Source: Gossypium raimondii
Lineage: Eukaryota > Streptophyta > Magnoliopsida > Malvales > Malvaceae
Assembly: GCF_025698545.1 (NCBI RefSeq)
Contig: NC_068576.1
Span: 54,782,094-54,846,093, forward strand
Direction: 5' to 3'
Length of the DNA: 64,000 nucleotides
This document shows, piece after piece, positions 1-12,133 of this stretch (position 1 is the first letter of the stretch; every line of letters starts with the position of its first letter). The notes under the pieces were generated by a model. It made no database searches, was not told the DNA's origin, and was given only the letters and a program-made list of their open reading frames with translations. Both the position numbers and the translations under genes were made by a program.

Positions 1-904
1 TTATTATTTAAATTTAATTTGAGTGGATTTATAAATTAATTTTATTATTTTAAAAAAAAGTTTAAAAGTACTTTTATTAAATGAATATTCAAACTGAGCT
101 AATAAGGCTAAAAGAAAAAAAAGTAAAGGGACATTATGGTCCATTAAAGACAGCGTGACAACTCCAGAATAAGGGCGGTGGCACTGAACATGCGCCTCTC
201 CCTCATGAAAAAAAACAGCGAAATTTTAGACGACAAGACGTGATCAAATCTAATCATTTAATGGGTTCGATATTTTCTTTTTTTTTATTTTCTCAATTAA
301 TTGGTTCAATGAATCAATTTTCGTGCTAAATAATATTGTAACATACGATGTTTTGCCTCACTGGCTTTCTCTCTTTCCTTTTTTTTTGGGTCGAGCCTCA
401 CTGTCTTACTTTATTACTTTCTGAAAATTATTATTATCTCCATAAATATTAAAAACATCTGTTCTCACTTTACATTGCCTTCATTTAATTTTAAATAGTT
501 TTTATACAAAGTAAAATGTTAATTTTATATAATAAAGTAAAATGCGACGGTTTGATATACATTCTTTAGAAAAATTAGAATTTTTTATTTCTAAATTTGA
601 TAACTAAATATATTTTCGTACTTATATTTTTTATTCACTTTCATATTTAAACTTGATATCTTTCATTTTGACCCTTCACTTAAAAATATAAAAGTTTGAT
701 GATGTGTCACTTTAAGGCCACATCATCATTTAAAATTTTATAATTTTTTAATTTTTAAAGTGATGATGCGGTTGAACAAGTCAAACCACTTGTTTTTTAT
801 TCAACCGGTTTAATCAAATTATCAAAGAATGACTCTGGTTATCAAATGATTGAACAACCAGGACCAATTTACTTACGATATCTAGTTGGCATTCATAAAA
901 AAAG
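1..904. other. AT-rich intergenic DNA, no gene seen
   Basis: No convincing reading frame or RNA gene. The stretch is AT-rich with runs of T and A. The part around 640-900 reads like decayed intergenic repeat. Confidence 0.5.
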
Positions 905-1300
905 TATCTAATGAGTTATGAGTTCAATACATCTTGTTTAGCAGAAAGTCGGATATTCCTTGCTCATTATCAGCTAATCACTTATTCACAAACTTTACAT
1001 GGGGCTAATAGTTTTCATTTTCCGTATCATGAAAAACCCTTTTCGCTCCACTTAGCCCTATCTCCCTCTAGGGGTATTTTAGTGATAGGTTTTATAGGAA
1101 CCGGGCGATCCTATTTGGTAAAATACCTAGTGACAAACTTCTACGTTCCTTTCAATACAGTATTTCTGAACAAGTTCCTGAATAACAAGCTTAAAGGTTT
1201 TCTTATTGATGATATCGATATTAATGTTAGTGACACTATTGATCGTGACCTTGATACGGAATTGAAGATCGCTAGACGAATAATAATTAAGAATTCATAA
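905..1300 (+). pseudogene. ycf2: Nuclear copy of a plastid ycf2 fragment (NUPT)
   Basis: A 129-codon open frame matches an internal part of the plastid Ycf2 protein: the stretch around LHGANSFHF, then [41 protein letters not shown] and DRDLDTEL. The Walker-A-like GTGRSYL lies in Ycf2's AAA-ATPase-like region. Ycf2 is normally above 2,000 residues, so this is about 5% of it. Similarity stops abruptly after DTEL, and AT-rich nuclear sequence lies on both sides. Many residues differ from the plastid protein as I remember it (for example SIGTGRS to FIGTGRS), so the transfer is not very recent. It has no start context or promoter and is not expected to be functional. Confidence 0.85.
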
Positions 1301-3032
1301 AAGTTTAAAAGAAATTATTAAATTGGTTCAACTTGTTTAACGGTCAATTTTGTTCTAAAATTTTACCATTTTCAAACAAGTTAATTTGTTGAAAACATTA
1401 TATAAATCAATTTTTAATTTTTGATCACGGATACTTCAATTGGTTAATCACCGATACTTCTAAATATTCCACTAAAAATTATTTATTACGTTCTTCATTT
1501 TTTTTTAAAAAGAAATTGTTAGGTTCATTATTTGATTATGGAAGTTTAAGTTTTTGCTTACAATTTAGATGACATAAATTTAAAAAGACTTGGAATCTAA
1601 AGGGTCCATCATAGAATGAGATGAGGCCCATGAAGTAGGATAGGCCACCCTACAATTGATGAGTTGAGACTAGAGATCCTCCACATGTCCATAACATGGC
1701 CCATCAAAAGTTGATCCTATGTCGAATTGAAAATAATTAAAACATTTTTTTTTCAGTTTCAACATGCCTGTCCGATTCAATTCTCGAGTCACTTTAAAAA
1801 TCCCACAAGAATTAATCCATTCCGTGGACGAAGATAATAAATTTAAAAAAAAATCAAATAATTTGCAATAAAAAATAAATGAAATGCTTTTTTAATAAAT
1901 AAAAATTTAATTTATTAAAAACAAGAGTTGACGGTTGACTTCTTGAATTAATGTTTGCATAAATTTTTTCAATTTGTAGTTGAAAGTTGTATTTATTTAT
2001 TAAAAAGTGGTTTTATAATATATTTTCATGTTTTGTTGTTGAGCTTTCTCTACACCAAATTCATATCGGACCCAGATTGAAAACTATACCCTAATGATCA
2101 TTGGGGTTGTCAAATATCATCAAACAATCATCAGCATACCTTGATGTACTATTGCAGGATAATAATTTGACTTTGTAATTTTTAATTATTTATTCCCATT
2201 CTTAGATATACATTTCGTTCAGTCTTTGTCATCATAATTCGGGAGTAACAACAGTTGTTTGCAACTTGTTATTATATATACATATATATGCTTCAGCTGA
2301 TGTCAGATGTCATTTGGTTGTTTTCCATTAATTTCAATACTATTTTCTTTATTTAAGGTTCGAATTTAAAAAAATATAAAAAAATATAGGTTAATAAAAA
2401 AATTTGCATTTGATGTTTTAACATTTTCTTGTCACAAGACACAAACTTGATAGATTCGAAAAATTCTTAAATAAGTTTCTTCGAGGATGCCACCATCTTA
2501 ATCCCTGTCTTTCACACCAGAGCCAAATTTTAGTTCATGAATGGGGTTAAAGTGGTGATGAAATCAGCCCTTTTCTTTATGTCTGAACTTTCGGCACATA
2601 TAAAAATAAGTCAAATAATATTTTATAGTCTGCTGGAAACAGGACATGCTACAGAAATGTTGATTGTCCAATTCCAATGTCAAAACAATGAGGCCAAAGC
2701 ACCCACCTTTCAAAAGTGCCTTTTGGTGAAGATGACTTGGGAATCTCTACACGTGTTTCTTTCTGTAACAATTTTAATTCAGGTTTATTACCAAGTAAAC
2801 CAATGTTGTGCTGTTGCCTTCATCTAAAAGTGCGTACACAACACTTTCTCTAATGTCAATGAAGTCTAAATTCTCCTTCCCATTGCCCCCATGTCCCATC
2901 CTGTATGTATATATATATTTATTAAGTAATGGAGAAGTTAAACAGCAGCGTAACGTTTGACTTTCTATTGGTTTCCCAGTTCCCACAACCTTAAGTTGCC
3001 ATTTTTCAACCCTTTGCAAGCATAAAACAGCC
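1301..3032. other. Intergenic DNA upstream of the subtilase gene
   Basis: Short open frames here match no family I recognise and have no consistent exon structure. The last 150 bases are the likely proximal promoter of the subtilase gene. Confidence 0.5.
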
Positions 3033-3046
3033 ATTTATATATATTA
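3033..3046 (+). promoter_or_regulatory. Likely TATA box of the subtilase gene
   Basis: TTTATATATATTA lies about 60 bases before the ATG at 3099, a plausible spacing for a plant TATA box with a short leader. Confidence 0.4.
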
Positions 3047-3098
3047 CACCCATAATCTAGTTCCTACGATCCATATATGTGCTGGATGAATAAACAGT

Positions 3099-6000
3099 AT
3101 GGGATCAAATCCATTGCCATCCTTTGTTATTGTTTTAATTCTCTTGGTTCTTAATGGCCAAGGACCGATGACTGCAAAAGTTGAAGCCAAAAGCACTGTA
3201 TGTATATTTTTCCCTTACTGCTCTTTTTTCTTTTTAAATTCGAACAAGTGCTTCAAATTCTACTTTTATTCAAACAGGTTCACATCGTTTACCTTGGAGA
3301 AAGGCAACATGATGATCCGAAGCGGGTTACGGATTCTCATCATGACTTGCTTGCTACGTTGGTAGGGAGGTATATACTATATAGCAATAAAATTATGTGT
3401 TTAATTAGTTATAAGTTAATCATGAATCTTAGTCTTGTAAGGGTATCATGGTGATGCAGTAAGGAGGTAGCCTCAGATTTGATGGTTTACAGTTACAGAC
3501 ATGGCTTCTCCGGCTTTGCAGCCAAGCTTACAGAGTCACAGGCAAAAAAACTCTCAGGTACTTGTTAATGATTAGTTGAAGTGGTACAAAGTTAAATGAT
3601 TTGCTCTTGTTTTCTTCATTATATGCAAATGTTTGCTTTTAGAGTTGCCTGGTGTTGTTCGAGTAATACCGAATAGCCTTCACAGACTGCAAACAACTAG
3701 GAGTTGGGATTTCCTTGGCTTGTCTTCTCATTATCCTAATCATGTTCTTCAAAACAGCAAGATGGGTGATGGAGTAATCATTGGTGTCTTTGATACTGGT
3801 TTGTACTCGCAATTCTTCCGTGTCTCCGTTTCGTAGACATGTAAATGAATTAAGGAACTCAGTGAGTTTTTGTTAGCAAAACAGGAATATGGCCAGAGTC
3901 TAAAGCGTTTAGTGACGAAGGGCTTGGACCGATCCCATCTCATTGGAAGGGAGTGTGTAAATCTGGGGACCAGTTCAATGCAGCAACTCACTGCAATAGG
4001 AAAATCATTGGAGCTCGTTGGTTCATCGATGGATTTCTTGCTGAGTACGGACAGCCATTGAACACATCTGATGATCCTGAGTTCTTGTCACCGAGAGATG
4101 CTAATGGACATGGAACGCATACATCTAGCACAGCAAGTGGTGCTTATGTAAGAAATGTTAGCTATAGAGGACTTCTTTCCGGGACAGTAAGAGGCGGTGC
4201 GCCGCGTGCTCGGCTGGCCATATATAAAGTCTGTTGGAATGTGCTTGGTGGACAATGTGCATCAGCTGATATTTTGAAAGCTTTTGATGAAGCAATACAT
4301 GATGGAGTTGATGTTTTATCACTTTCAATTGGGTATTCATTACCTTTATTTTCAGATGTCGATGAACGAGATGGGATTGCTACAGGCTCTTTCCATGCCG
4401 TTGCTCGGGGCATCACGGTTGTCTGTGGAGCTGCAAATGAAGGACCTTCAGCTCAAACAGTGCAGAACACAGCACCATGGATATTAACCGTTGCAGCAAG
4501 TACCATGGATCGAGCTTTGCCTACACCCATAATGCTTGGGAACAATAAAACCTTCTTGGTATTAACTCTGTGATTATGTTGGCTATTGAATGACTCAAAC
4601 TTGATTCATAGACTGCTGATGCATATGATTTGATTTGTGTAACACACATACAGGGTCGAGCCATTTTCACAGGAAAGGAGAAGGGATTTACCGGCTTGAC
4701 ATACCCAGAGGGCACGGGGCTCGACCCTACTTCTGCAGGGTAACTATTTATCTAAGACTATGAGTTTAAATTTAGAAGATACCAAACAAAGAACTTATCT
4801 CAGTCGGTTAACTATATTGCCTTGCAGAGCATGCCAATCTCTTTCACTTAATTCAACATTGGTAGCTGGAAAAGTGGTACTTTGCTTTGCCTCAGTCACC
4901 AGTAGAGTTTCCGTAAGACTTGCTGCGGCAACTGTACAAGAAGCAGGAGGGATTGGGCTGATTATTGCTAAAAATCCAAGTGATGCCTTGATTGAATGCA
5001 GGGATGACTTCCCATGCATTGAAGTTGACTACGAAATCGGCACCCGAATACTCTATTACATTCGATCCACAAAGTACTATTCTAGTTACTCTCCTAGACT
5101 CCTTTGATATCCTTGGTCCGATCATGATTCTCAAATTTTATTCAAAACAGGTCCCCCACAGTGAAATTAGGCCATTCAAAAACACTTGTAGGCAAGCCTG
5201 TATCAGCAAAGGTGGCCTTTTTCTCATCAAGAGGCCCTAGCTCCATTGCATCAGAAATTCTCAAGGTAGATTTATCCTCGTAATTCGAGTGTACTTGTAC
5301 GAGATATCTCGAGATCATCTTGCTAAATTTCCTCTGGATGCAGCCAGACATAACTGCACCTGGAGTGAATATACTAGCTGCAACTTCTCAGCTGGATCAG
5401 TGGATGGATGGTGGATATGCCATACACTCAGGCACTTCAATGGCTACTCCTCATGTTTCAGGCATTGTGGCACTTCTCAAAGCAATACACCCTGATTGGT
5501 CTCCTGCAGCTATTAAATCTGCATTAGTCACAACCGGTATTGCCATTACTGAATCTTTTCATTGCTTTTCCTTCATGAAATGTAGGTGATTTAATTCACT
5601 TATCGATTTCAATTCACATATTGCAGCAAGAACAAAGGATGCATCAGGTTTCCCACTCTTTGCTGAGGGATCACCTAAAAAACTGGCTAATCCATTTGAT
5701 TTTGGAGGTGGCATTGTAAACCCCAATGGAGCAGCAGATCCTGGCCTAGTATATGACATGGGGTTATCGGACTACATTCATTACCTTTGTGCCATGGGGT
5801 ATAATAACTCCGCCATCAGTCGACTTACAGGGCAATCTACAGCGTGTCCAGCTGAAAAGCCTTCCTTTCTAGATGTGAATCTACCATCCATAACCATTTC
5901 AAGTCTAAGAAGTTCAGTAACTCTTACAAGAACTGTGACAAATGTGGGGTCCCCTAATTCAATTTATAGAGCTGATATTGAGCCTCCAACCGGCATGACT

Positions 6001-6198
6001 GTAACAGTAAAGCCTCACATCTTGGTCTTCAACTCTAGAACCAAGAAGATCTCCTTCAATGTTACAGTGTGTGCAACAAAACAGGTGAATACAGGGTATT
6101 TCTTTGGGAGCCTGACTTGGAGAAATGAACAAAATGCTGTGAGAATTCCATTGTCAGTAAAAACTGAGATTTTGGAGTCTTATGCTGATGATAATTAA
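3099..6198 (+). CDS. SBT3-type subtilisin-like serine protease, 10 exons, 776 aa
   Basis: Secreted subtilase (S8) that cleaves proteins in the cell wall or apoplast. Exons: 3099-3197, 3278-3369, 3460-3557, 3643-3798, 3885-4558, 4654-4739, 4828-5073, 5151-5265, 5344-5536, 5627-6198. All junctions are GT-AG and the 2,331 coding bases stay in frame. A hydrophobic signal peptide covers about residues 6-22. The I9 propeptide starts at VHIVYLGE (34) and ends near TTRSWDFLG, where the mature enzyme should begin. Catalytic residues are Asp147 (FDTG), His224 (GHGTH) and Ser554 (SGTSMATP). Oxyanion Asn333 sits in GAANEGP, where most relatives have AGN. The PA insert lies between Asn333 and Ser554, and an Fn3-like C-terminal domain follows. 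The [24 protein letters not shown] and [12 protein letters not shown] segments resemble Arabidopsis SBT3 proteases. Substrate unknown. It converges on the methyltransferase gene ending at 6506. Confidence 0.92.
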
Positions 6199-6505
6199 TT
6201 GTTACCTTGCAGTCCAACATTGCATTTTGTAAACTAAATTTCAAGAAACTTATGTGGTCTAAATCAGATTGCATTTATTTATATGAGATGTTAAAAGAGT
6301 CTCTTCATTGGATGAGATTGTGCAAGTCCATCATTGGCCACAACCAGCAAGAAAGAATAGTATTTATTCATATTATTATTTCATACAGATTAACATTCTA
6401 AGAGATTGATAACAATGGAAGTGTAAGTAACGTAATTTTATTTGAAATTGCTAACTGTTCTTTTCTATGCTGCTGCTGTTTTGCAAATTTCCCGTAATCA
6501 GAACC

Positions 6506-7897
6506 TCACATGTTTTTGCAGAACTCCAAGACTGAAAAACCATAGACACAGCATGTCACTCGAAAACGAGAAAAGCCTGCATCCTTCGCCACTTTCTCGA
6601 ATTCTTTTTCTGTCCTTTCCTTTGCGCTTTCGTTCATGGTTGTCGACAACAATTCAAACGGATACACACTTTTACATAAGAGGTTGGCATCAGGGCCTTC
6701 AGGGATTACTGTTTGCACTGCTATCACTTTTCCCCTCGCCGGTAATGCTTCGTAGCAGTTCCTAAGTACCTCCACGCATTGCTTGTCCTCAAAATGATGG
6801 AGTACCCACTGCATTTTTTTCCCACATCAAAGAAGTGAATGTTAATCAATAAATCCTTGAGATGCTAAAAGTAAAAATCAACTAACAGGAAAGAAAGAGA
6901 TTGTATATCAAGCTTAACCTTGGTGAAAATGGCGTCTCCTTTTGGTACACTCTTGAAAACATCTCCAGCCACATTCTCAATTCCTGTAACACAATTAAAC
7001 TTGTGAATGTCAAACATACAAAACAATTTACAACTCCATCACTCAAATATAAAGCTTGTATAATGATCATACCAGGATAGGAGGGTGACTTGTCAATAAC
7101 ATGTGGCAGATCGAAGTTAATACCCTTAATGGTAGGGTACTTGGAAACAATACTGTGGAGAATAAAACCATTGCCGCCGCCTACATCTACCAATGAATTC
7201 AAGCCATCAAAACCTCGGTAACTTTTCAACATCTCTTCCACGAACAGCTTGTTGTAATCCATCATAGCGGCCTTGAAGATGTTTCCAAACCTTGGATCTT
7301 TTTTCATATACTCACTGGTTTTTACTCCATGTGCCTTGTTAAATGGACTCCCCCCTTCTAAGACTGCATCTTTCAAGTGGTACCTGTTTTGATTTCCAAA
7401 GAAAAGTTTAAGCAATAATGAAAGAGGAGGGAAAATTGGAGGCAATATGCATTTGTCCAAGTGTTTTACCAGGAATCCATAGTGACTTTGTCCTGATACA
7501 AGTCTAACATAGGCGACAAAGATCCTCCACTTGGGCTTGTAATGAAGTATTTGGCAACAGTTGCCAAACCATAGAGCCTGTCAACCTGGCCATCTGCTTG
7601 GTTTGTTACAAGAGAGTAAGTGAGGATGGAGTGGGTAGCTAGAAGGCGGAGGATTCGATCAAGGACCAAAGGGGCTTTTGGATTAGTCTGAGATGGAAGT
7701 TGGGATGCAATCTGGGAAGGTGACAGCAGCGCACTAGGACCAGCTCTTTGTATAATCTCAAACACACCAAGTTCAATAGCTGCTTTCAACACCATGGGCA
7801 CCACCGATGAGCTAACCAGTTGCATGGCATATTGCTGGGCTTGTTTGTCTTCTTCATCGGTCCATGTTGTCGTTTGTTGGGTTTCTTTAAAATTCAT
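6506..7897 (-). CDS. COMT-like O-methyltransferase, tandem copy 1, 368 aa
   Basis: S-adenosylmethionine-dependent plant methyltransferase of the caffeic acid OMT class. Exons on the minus strand: 7897-7470, 7383-7073, 6983-6919, 6808-6506. They are GT-AG spliced with the four-exon layout usual for COMT genes, and 1,107 bases in frame. The N-terminal dimerisation domain (about 1-120) is followed by the SAM-binding LVDVGGGNG (207-215) and [10 protein letters not shown] at the end of exon 3. By alignment to alfalfa COMT (His269, Glu297, Glu329), this copy has His272, Gln300 and Glu332, so the middle acidic residue is replaced. The Asp after the catalytic His is also His here. Length is normal. 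The substrate cannot be read from sequence; phenolics are typical, but N-methylation or loss of activity are possible. It converges on the subtilase gene. Confidence 0.9.
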
Positions 7898-7899
7898 GG

Positions 7900-8312
7900 G
7901 GTATTATGTCTTGAATTCGAACAGTACAAAGGGTAAGAAAATGGCAGCTGAAGTTGAAGATCACCGTAACTGAAGTTGTGACCCTTGTGCGTCTATTTTC
8001 AGTTTAAATATTTGCATTACAGAGGAAGATTCAACCTTGGCAGACTTGATTAGTATAACTTTGCCATAAAAAAGATCAATATCATCCAAGAAGAAATGAT
8101 GAAATTTTGGTTGTGAGATAATATAAAAATAATCTTCCGCTGTCCAAATGTCAAGGCCAAATTATCAGTTCAAGGCCACGTTTCAGGGGGCTGCTGGACT
8201 TTTCTCTACCTTTTGTCAAGGAGCTCCATCTAGACAGACTTTTATCAGGACTTGTCGCTCATAATTCTTCAAATTTATCAACTTTTAATCTAATAAAATA
8301 TTTTGCTTTCAC
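7900..8312 (-). promoter_or_regulatory. Conserved upstream block of methyltransferase copy 1
   Basis: This block is repeated upstream of copies 2 and 3. Shared parts are an AT-rich CAAATATTTAAACTGAAAATA segment about 110 bases before the ATG (similar CAAATATTTGAACCG before copy 3) and a GGCCACGT core further out. Its outer end near 8262-8312 matches the sequence interrupted by the Mutator-like element upstream of copy 3, so it shows what that site looked like before insertion. Confidence 0.5.
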
Positions 8313-8723
8313 ATGTATTTTTTGTCGCGCAATTGTCGGGAGGTAATATTACAATATTTCGTATAAGAAAGTGCTAACTAAATCACAACGAAATTACATT
8401 GATAGCACTTAATTAGGAATATAATGATAATTTCAAAATTATCTCATGAAACAAAATATTTTATTAAATTTAACATTTTCAATGATACTTATTATGAACA
8501 AAAGTTAATTTATTATTAATAAACACGTAATTTAATCTATTTATTTTAAAATTAATATATAATTAAATTTTAAATATTCAAGTTCATCATTGGCCACAAC
8601 CACCAATGAAGAATCTTATTTATTCATACAGATCAACACCCTTAAGAGATTTCTAACTATCTTTTTCTATGATGCTTCTGTTTTGCAAATTTGCCTTCAC
8701 CAAGCAAATTGGTCAATCAAATC

Positions 8724-10231
8724 TCACATCCTTTTGTAGAACTCCATGACTGAGAAACCATAGGCACAGCATGCCACTCGAAAACCAGAGAAGCCTGCTC
8801 CCTTCCCCAAGCTCTCCAATTCTTTTTCTGTCCTTTCCTTTCCACTTTCATTGATGCTCATGGAGTACACATCAAACTGATACACGCTTTTACATGAGGG
8901 ACTGGCATCAGGGATTTCAGGGATGACCGTATCCACTGCTATCACTTTCCCGTTCACCGGTAATGCTTCATAGCAGTTCTTGAGTAATTCCAGACATTGC
9001 TTGTCCTCCAAGCAATGGATTATCCACTGCATTTTTTCCCCATCAAAGATCTGGTGTTAGTAACTTAATAGTTCCTTTGATTGCTAATAGTGACATAATT
9101 TACAGAGCTTTTTAGTTATGTAAGTGAAGGAGAAAAGATCATTGCCAAGGGAGTGATGGGGTATTCAGGACTTTCTGTTCTCAAATTCACAAGATGATTA
9201 TTATTTATTAGCTCAGAAAGGAGATTATATGAAGCCTAACCTTCATGAAAATGGCGTCTCCTTTTGGTACACTCTTGAACATATCTCCGGCCACATTCTC
9301 AATTCCTACAGCAAAATTAAACTTATGAATGCCAATGCCAATTCCAAGTATATAAATCTGGACTTATGAATTGTTAATTTTAATAGTGATAATTACTTTT
9401 AGTAAGCTTGTATAATGATCGTACCAGGATTGGAGGGTGACTTGTCAATAACCTGAGGCAGATCGAAGTTAATACCCTTGATGGTAGGGTATTTGGAAAC
9501 AATACTGTGGAGAATAAAACCGTTGCCGCCACCTACGTCTACCAATGAATTCAAGCCATCAAAACCATGGTAGCTTTTCAACATCTCTTCCACGAACAAC
9601 TTGTTGTAATCAACCATAGAGGTCTTGAAGATGTCTCCAAACCTCGCATCTTTGCTCATATACTCACTGACCTCTACTCCATGTGCCTTGTTAAATTGAC
9701 TCCCCCCTTCTAGGACTGCATCTTTCAGGTGGTACCTGTTTTGATTTCACAAAGAAAAGTTTAAGCAATAATGATAGAGGCGGGAAAATGGAGGCAATAT
9801 GCATTTCTCCAAGTGTTTTACCAGGAATCCATGAAGACTTTCTCCTGAAACACGTCTAACAAAGGAGACAAAGATCCTCCACTCGAGCTTGTAATGAAGT
9901 ATTTGGCAACAGGTGCTAAACCATACAGCCTGTGGCCATCCTGTAGCTTGTAGGTGAGGATGGAGTGGGTAGCTAGAAGGCGGAGGATTCGATCAAGGAC
10001 CAAAGCGGCTTTTGGATTAGTTTGAGATGGAAGTTGGGATGCAATCTGGGAAGGTGACAGCAGTGCACGAGGACCAGCTCCTTGTATGATCTCAAACACA
10101 CCAAGTTCAATAGCTGCTTTCAACACCATGGGCACCACCGATGAGCTAACCAGTTGCATGGCATACTGCTGGGTTTGTTTGTCTTCTTCGTCGGTCCATG
10201 TTCTCCCCTGTTGGCTTTCTTTAAAACTCAT
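8724..10231 (-). CDS. COMT-like O-methyltransferase, tandem copy 2, 362 aa
   Basis: Same family and gene structure as copy 1. Exons on the minus strand: 10231-9822, 9735-9425, 9305-9241, 9026-8724; 1,089 bases in frame. The start is MSFKESQQ at 10231, because it lines up with the starts of the other two copies; an ATG ten codons upstream in the same frame is less likely. It is six residues shorter than copy 1, from a gap in exon 1 near THSILTYKL. SAM motif LVDVGGGNG is present. The active-site row reads His266, Asp294 and the conserved Glu of KERT, with Cys after the catalytic His. Asp in place of the middle Glu is a mild change, so activity is plausible. Intron 3 is longer than in its sisters. 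Substrate unknown. Confidence 0.9.
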
Positions 10232-10351
10232 GGTGTTTTGTCTTGAATTAGAACGGTGCAATGGTTAATGGCAGTTGAAGATCTTCTGTAAGACTCTAAC
10301 CGACGTTGAGACCCTTGTGCATCTATATTTTTCAGTGTAAATGTTTACCGG

Positions 10352-10557
10352 CAGAGGGGAATCTGGGTGCCTGCCCTAAAATAAAAAATTACTATTGAAG
10401 CCATTTAGAAATTTTTAAAATTTTAATTTAATAAAAATAAAATTATACTTTAATCCTTTAAAATTATAAAAATTTAATTTAATCTTTTAAAAATTATAAA
10501 AATTTATAATATTAAAATTTTATTTCCAACCCTAAATTTTTTTTCTATTTCGCCCTG
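10352..10557. mobile_element. hAT-type MITE (206 bp) upstream of methyltransferase copy 2
   Basis: The element runs from CAGAGGGGAA to TTTCGCCCTG, so its short terminal repeats are imperfect inverts. It is flanked by an exact 8-bp target duplication, TTTACCGG (10344-10351 and 10558-10565), the size made by hAT transposases. It interrupts the duplicated promoter block and is absent at the matching place upstream of copies 1 and 3. It has no coding capacity. It begins about 120 bases before the start codon of copy 2, close enough to affect the promoter. Confidence 0.8.
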
Positions 10558-10789
10558 TTTACCGGACGAAGATTCAACCATGGCAGACTTGATTTGTAAA
10601 ACTTAACCATAAAAAAGTCTAATATCATCCAGGAAGAAATGATGTTGTGAGATAATATACAAAATAGCCCTCCGTCGTTCAAATTTCATTGTCAAACAGT
10701 CAATTCAATGCCACGTTCTGGGTGGCTGCTAGACTTTTCTATAGCTTTTGTTAAGTAGCTTCATCTGACTTTTATCCGTAATTATAGCG

Positions 10790-11507
10790 AATTTTGAGTT
10801 AATTAAATAGAGTTTTATTTTGAGATAAATTAAATAAGTAATTTGAGTTTTGAATTTGATTTGAGTTAAGTTTTATCATTTGAAAAATTTAAATAATTTA
10901 AATAAATTAAATAAGAGATTGATGTAAATATCATTTTAGTTTCATCAATTTGAAAAATAAGCAATTGGTCTCTCTCATTAAAAATTAAAAAAATTAAAAT
11001 AATTTTAAAATTCCAAATATTTATGAAAATTCCAAATTTATATTTTTAAAATTTTATAAAATTATAAAATAATTCTAAAAGAAAGTTAAAATTTTAAAAT
11101 TTTCTAAAATAATAATTTTGGAATTTAAATAAGTTAATTCGAGTTTATCCTTTTTTTCTTATTTTGTTTTGAAAAAGTTTTCAAATATATATGGTTTTAA
11201 ATTTATGTGTTCTAACATGGAATTAGTTATCTTGTAATAATATTTTAATTGATTTATTTAATTTTTTAATTTATCTCGAACAATTTCATTCGAATTGACT
11301 CGACTTGAATTTCAATTTTCACTCCTTTCGAATCCAAAAAAATTCAAATCAAATTAGCATGATAAAATAAGACTCGTCAACACAATTAACTTAAATTTTT
11401 TTACTCGATTCGATCAAATGCTCATCCCTATGCGAAATTATAATTTCTCTATCAAATTTTGAAAATGTGATGGCAAAACAAAGTGTAAATTTAGGCTTTT
11501 TTACTGT
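10790..11507. other. AT-rich decayed repeat between methyltransferase copies 2 and 3
   Basis: No gene. The stretch is very AT-rich. The end near 11395-11435 (ACTCGATTCGATCAAATGCTCATCCC) resembles one end of the 'GGGATGAGCA' repeats common in dicots, but the other end was not found. Confidence 0.35.
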
Positions 11508-11795
11508 ATAATGCAAATAAAAAAATTAAATACTGAAATGGTATGCTAATACCATTATTTATCAAAATGGTATATTTGAAATAGTAACAAGGAGTGGAGG
11601 AAGAGAGATAGGTGACACCTATAATTTTTCTGACACACTCATTGAATCATCATTACAAAATAATGTGTTTAAAAAAAGTTATTTTTTAAGGGTATAGGGG
11701 GAAATATGTCCCTTGTTACTGTTTCAAACATACCATTTTGATAAATAATGATATTGACGTACCATTTCAGTATTTATTTTTTTAACTTGCATTAT
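11508..11795. mobile_element. Foldback MITE with about 86-bp inverted repeats
   Basis: The left arm (11508-11593, from ATAATGCAA to AGTAACAAGG) and the right arm (11707-11795) are inverted copies of each other. They share TACTGAAATGGTA, ATTTATCAAAATGGTAT and AGTAACAAGG. About 110 unrelated bases lie between them. There is no reading frame. I could not identify a clean target duplication, so the superfamily is open. Confidence 0.7.
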
Positions 11796-12133
11796 GAGCG
11801 GCAATTTTAACTTTTTCTTGAATTTTAGATTCTGTTAAAACATTAGCAGCTAACAGATAAGAATTTTTAAGAAAAAAAAGGGGTGTGGAGGAAGGGGAGC
11901 AGCAAAGAGACGCTTGGAAATAGGCAGAGAAGAATGTCTGTTTCTCGTACAATTTTTTTGCTAACTTTGAGTTACAATTAGTGCTTGAGACCTGTTAGTG
12001 TATTCAACTTTAGACGAACACTGCAAAATTCACCGAACTGCTCTGATGCATTATAATTTGTTGTTATATGGTGTTACAAGGATCATTGTAACATTTGAAA
12101 CATTGTCACGCTTAACCTCTGTTCAACCAAATC
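11796..12133. other. Intergenic and 3' flank of methyltransferase copy 3
   Basis: No gene seen. It holds the untranslated end of copy 3. Unlike copies 1 and 2, it lacks the shared CATTGGCCACAACC block. Confidence 0.4.

Larger units (their letters stand above)
6325..10790. repeat. Direct tandem duplication carrying methyltransferase genes 1 and 2
   Basis: Beyond the coding exons, gene 1 (unit about 6325-8312) and gene 2 (unit about 8578-10790) share both flanks. The 3' flank has the CATTGGCCACAACCA motif near 6333 and again near 8587. The 5' flank shares GGCAGACTTGATT-like, AAGAAATGATG and GGCCACGTT blocks. The third gene (12134-13485) has the same 5' flank but a different 3' flank. The array therefore arose by duplication of whole units including promoters. 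Confidence 0.75.

Noticed and set aside
2537-3034. Overlapping short frames on both strands before the subtilase gene
   Set aside because: No similarity to known proteins; they sit in the promoter region of the subtilase.
10231-10261. Upstream ATG of methyltransferase copy 2 (MHRSNSRQNT)
   Set aside because: Ten extra residues have no counterpart in the sister copies, whose starts align with MSFKE.
11395-11435. End of a GGGATGAGCA-type MITE between methyltransferase copies 2 and 3
   Set aside because: Only one end recognised; the partner end could not be located, so no element is called.
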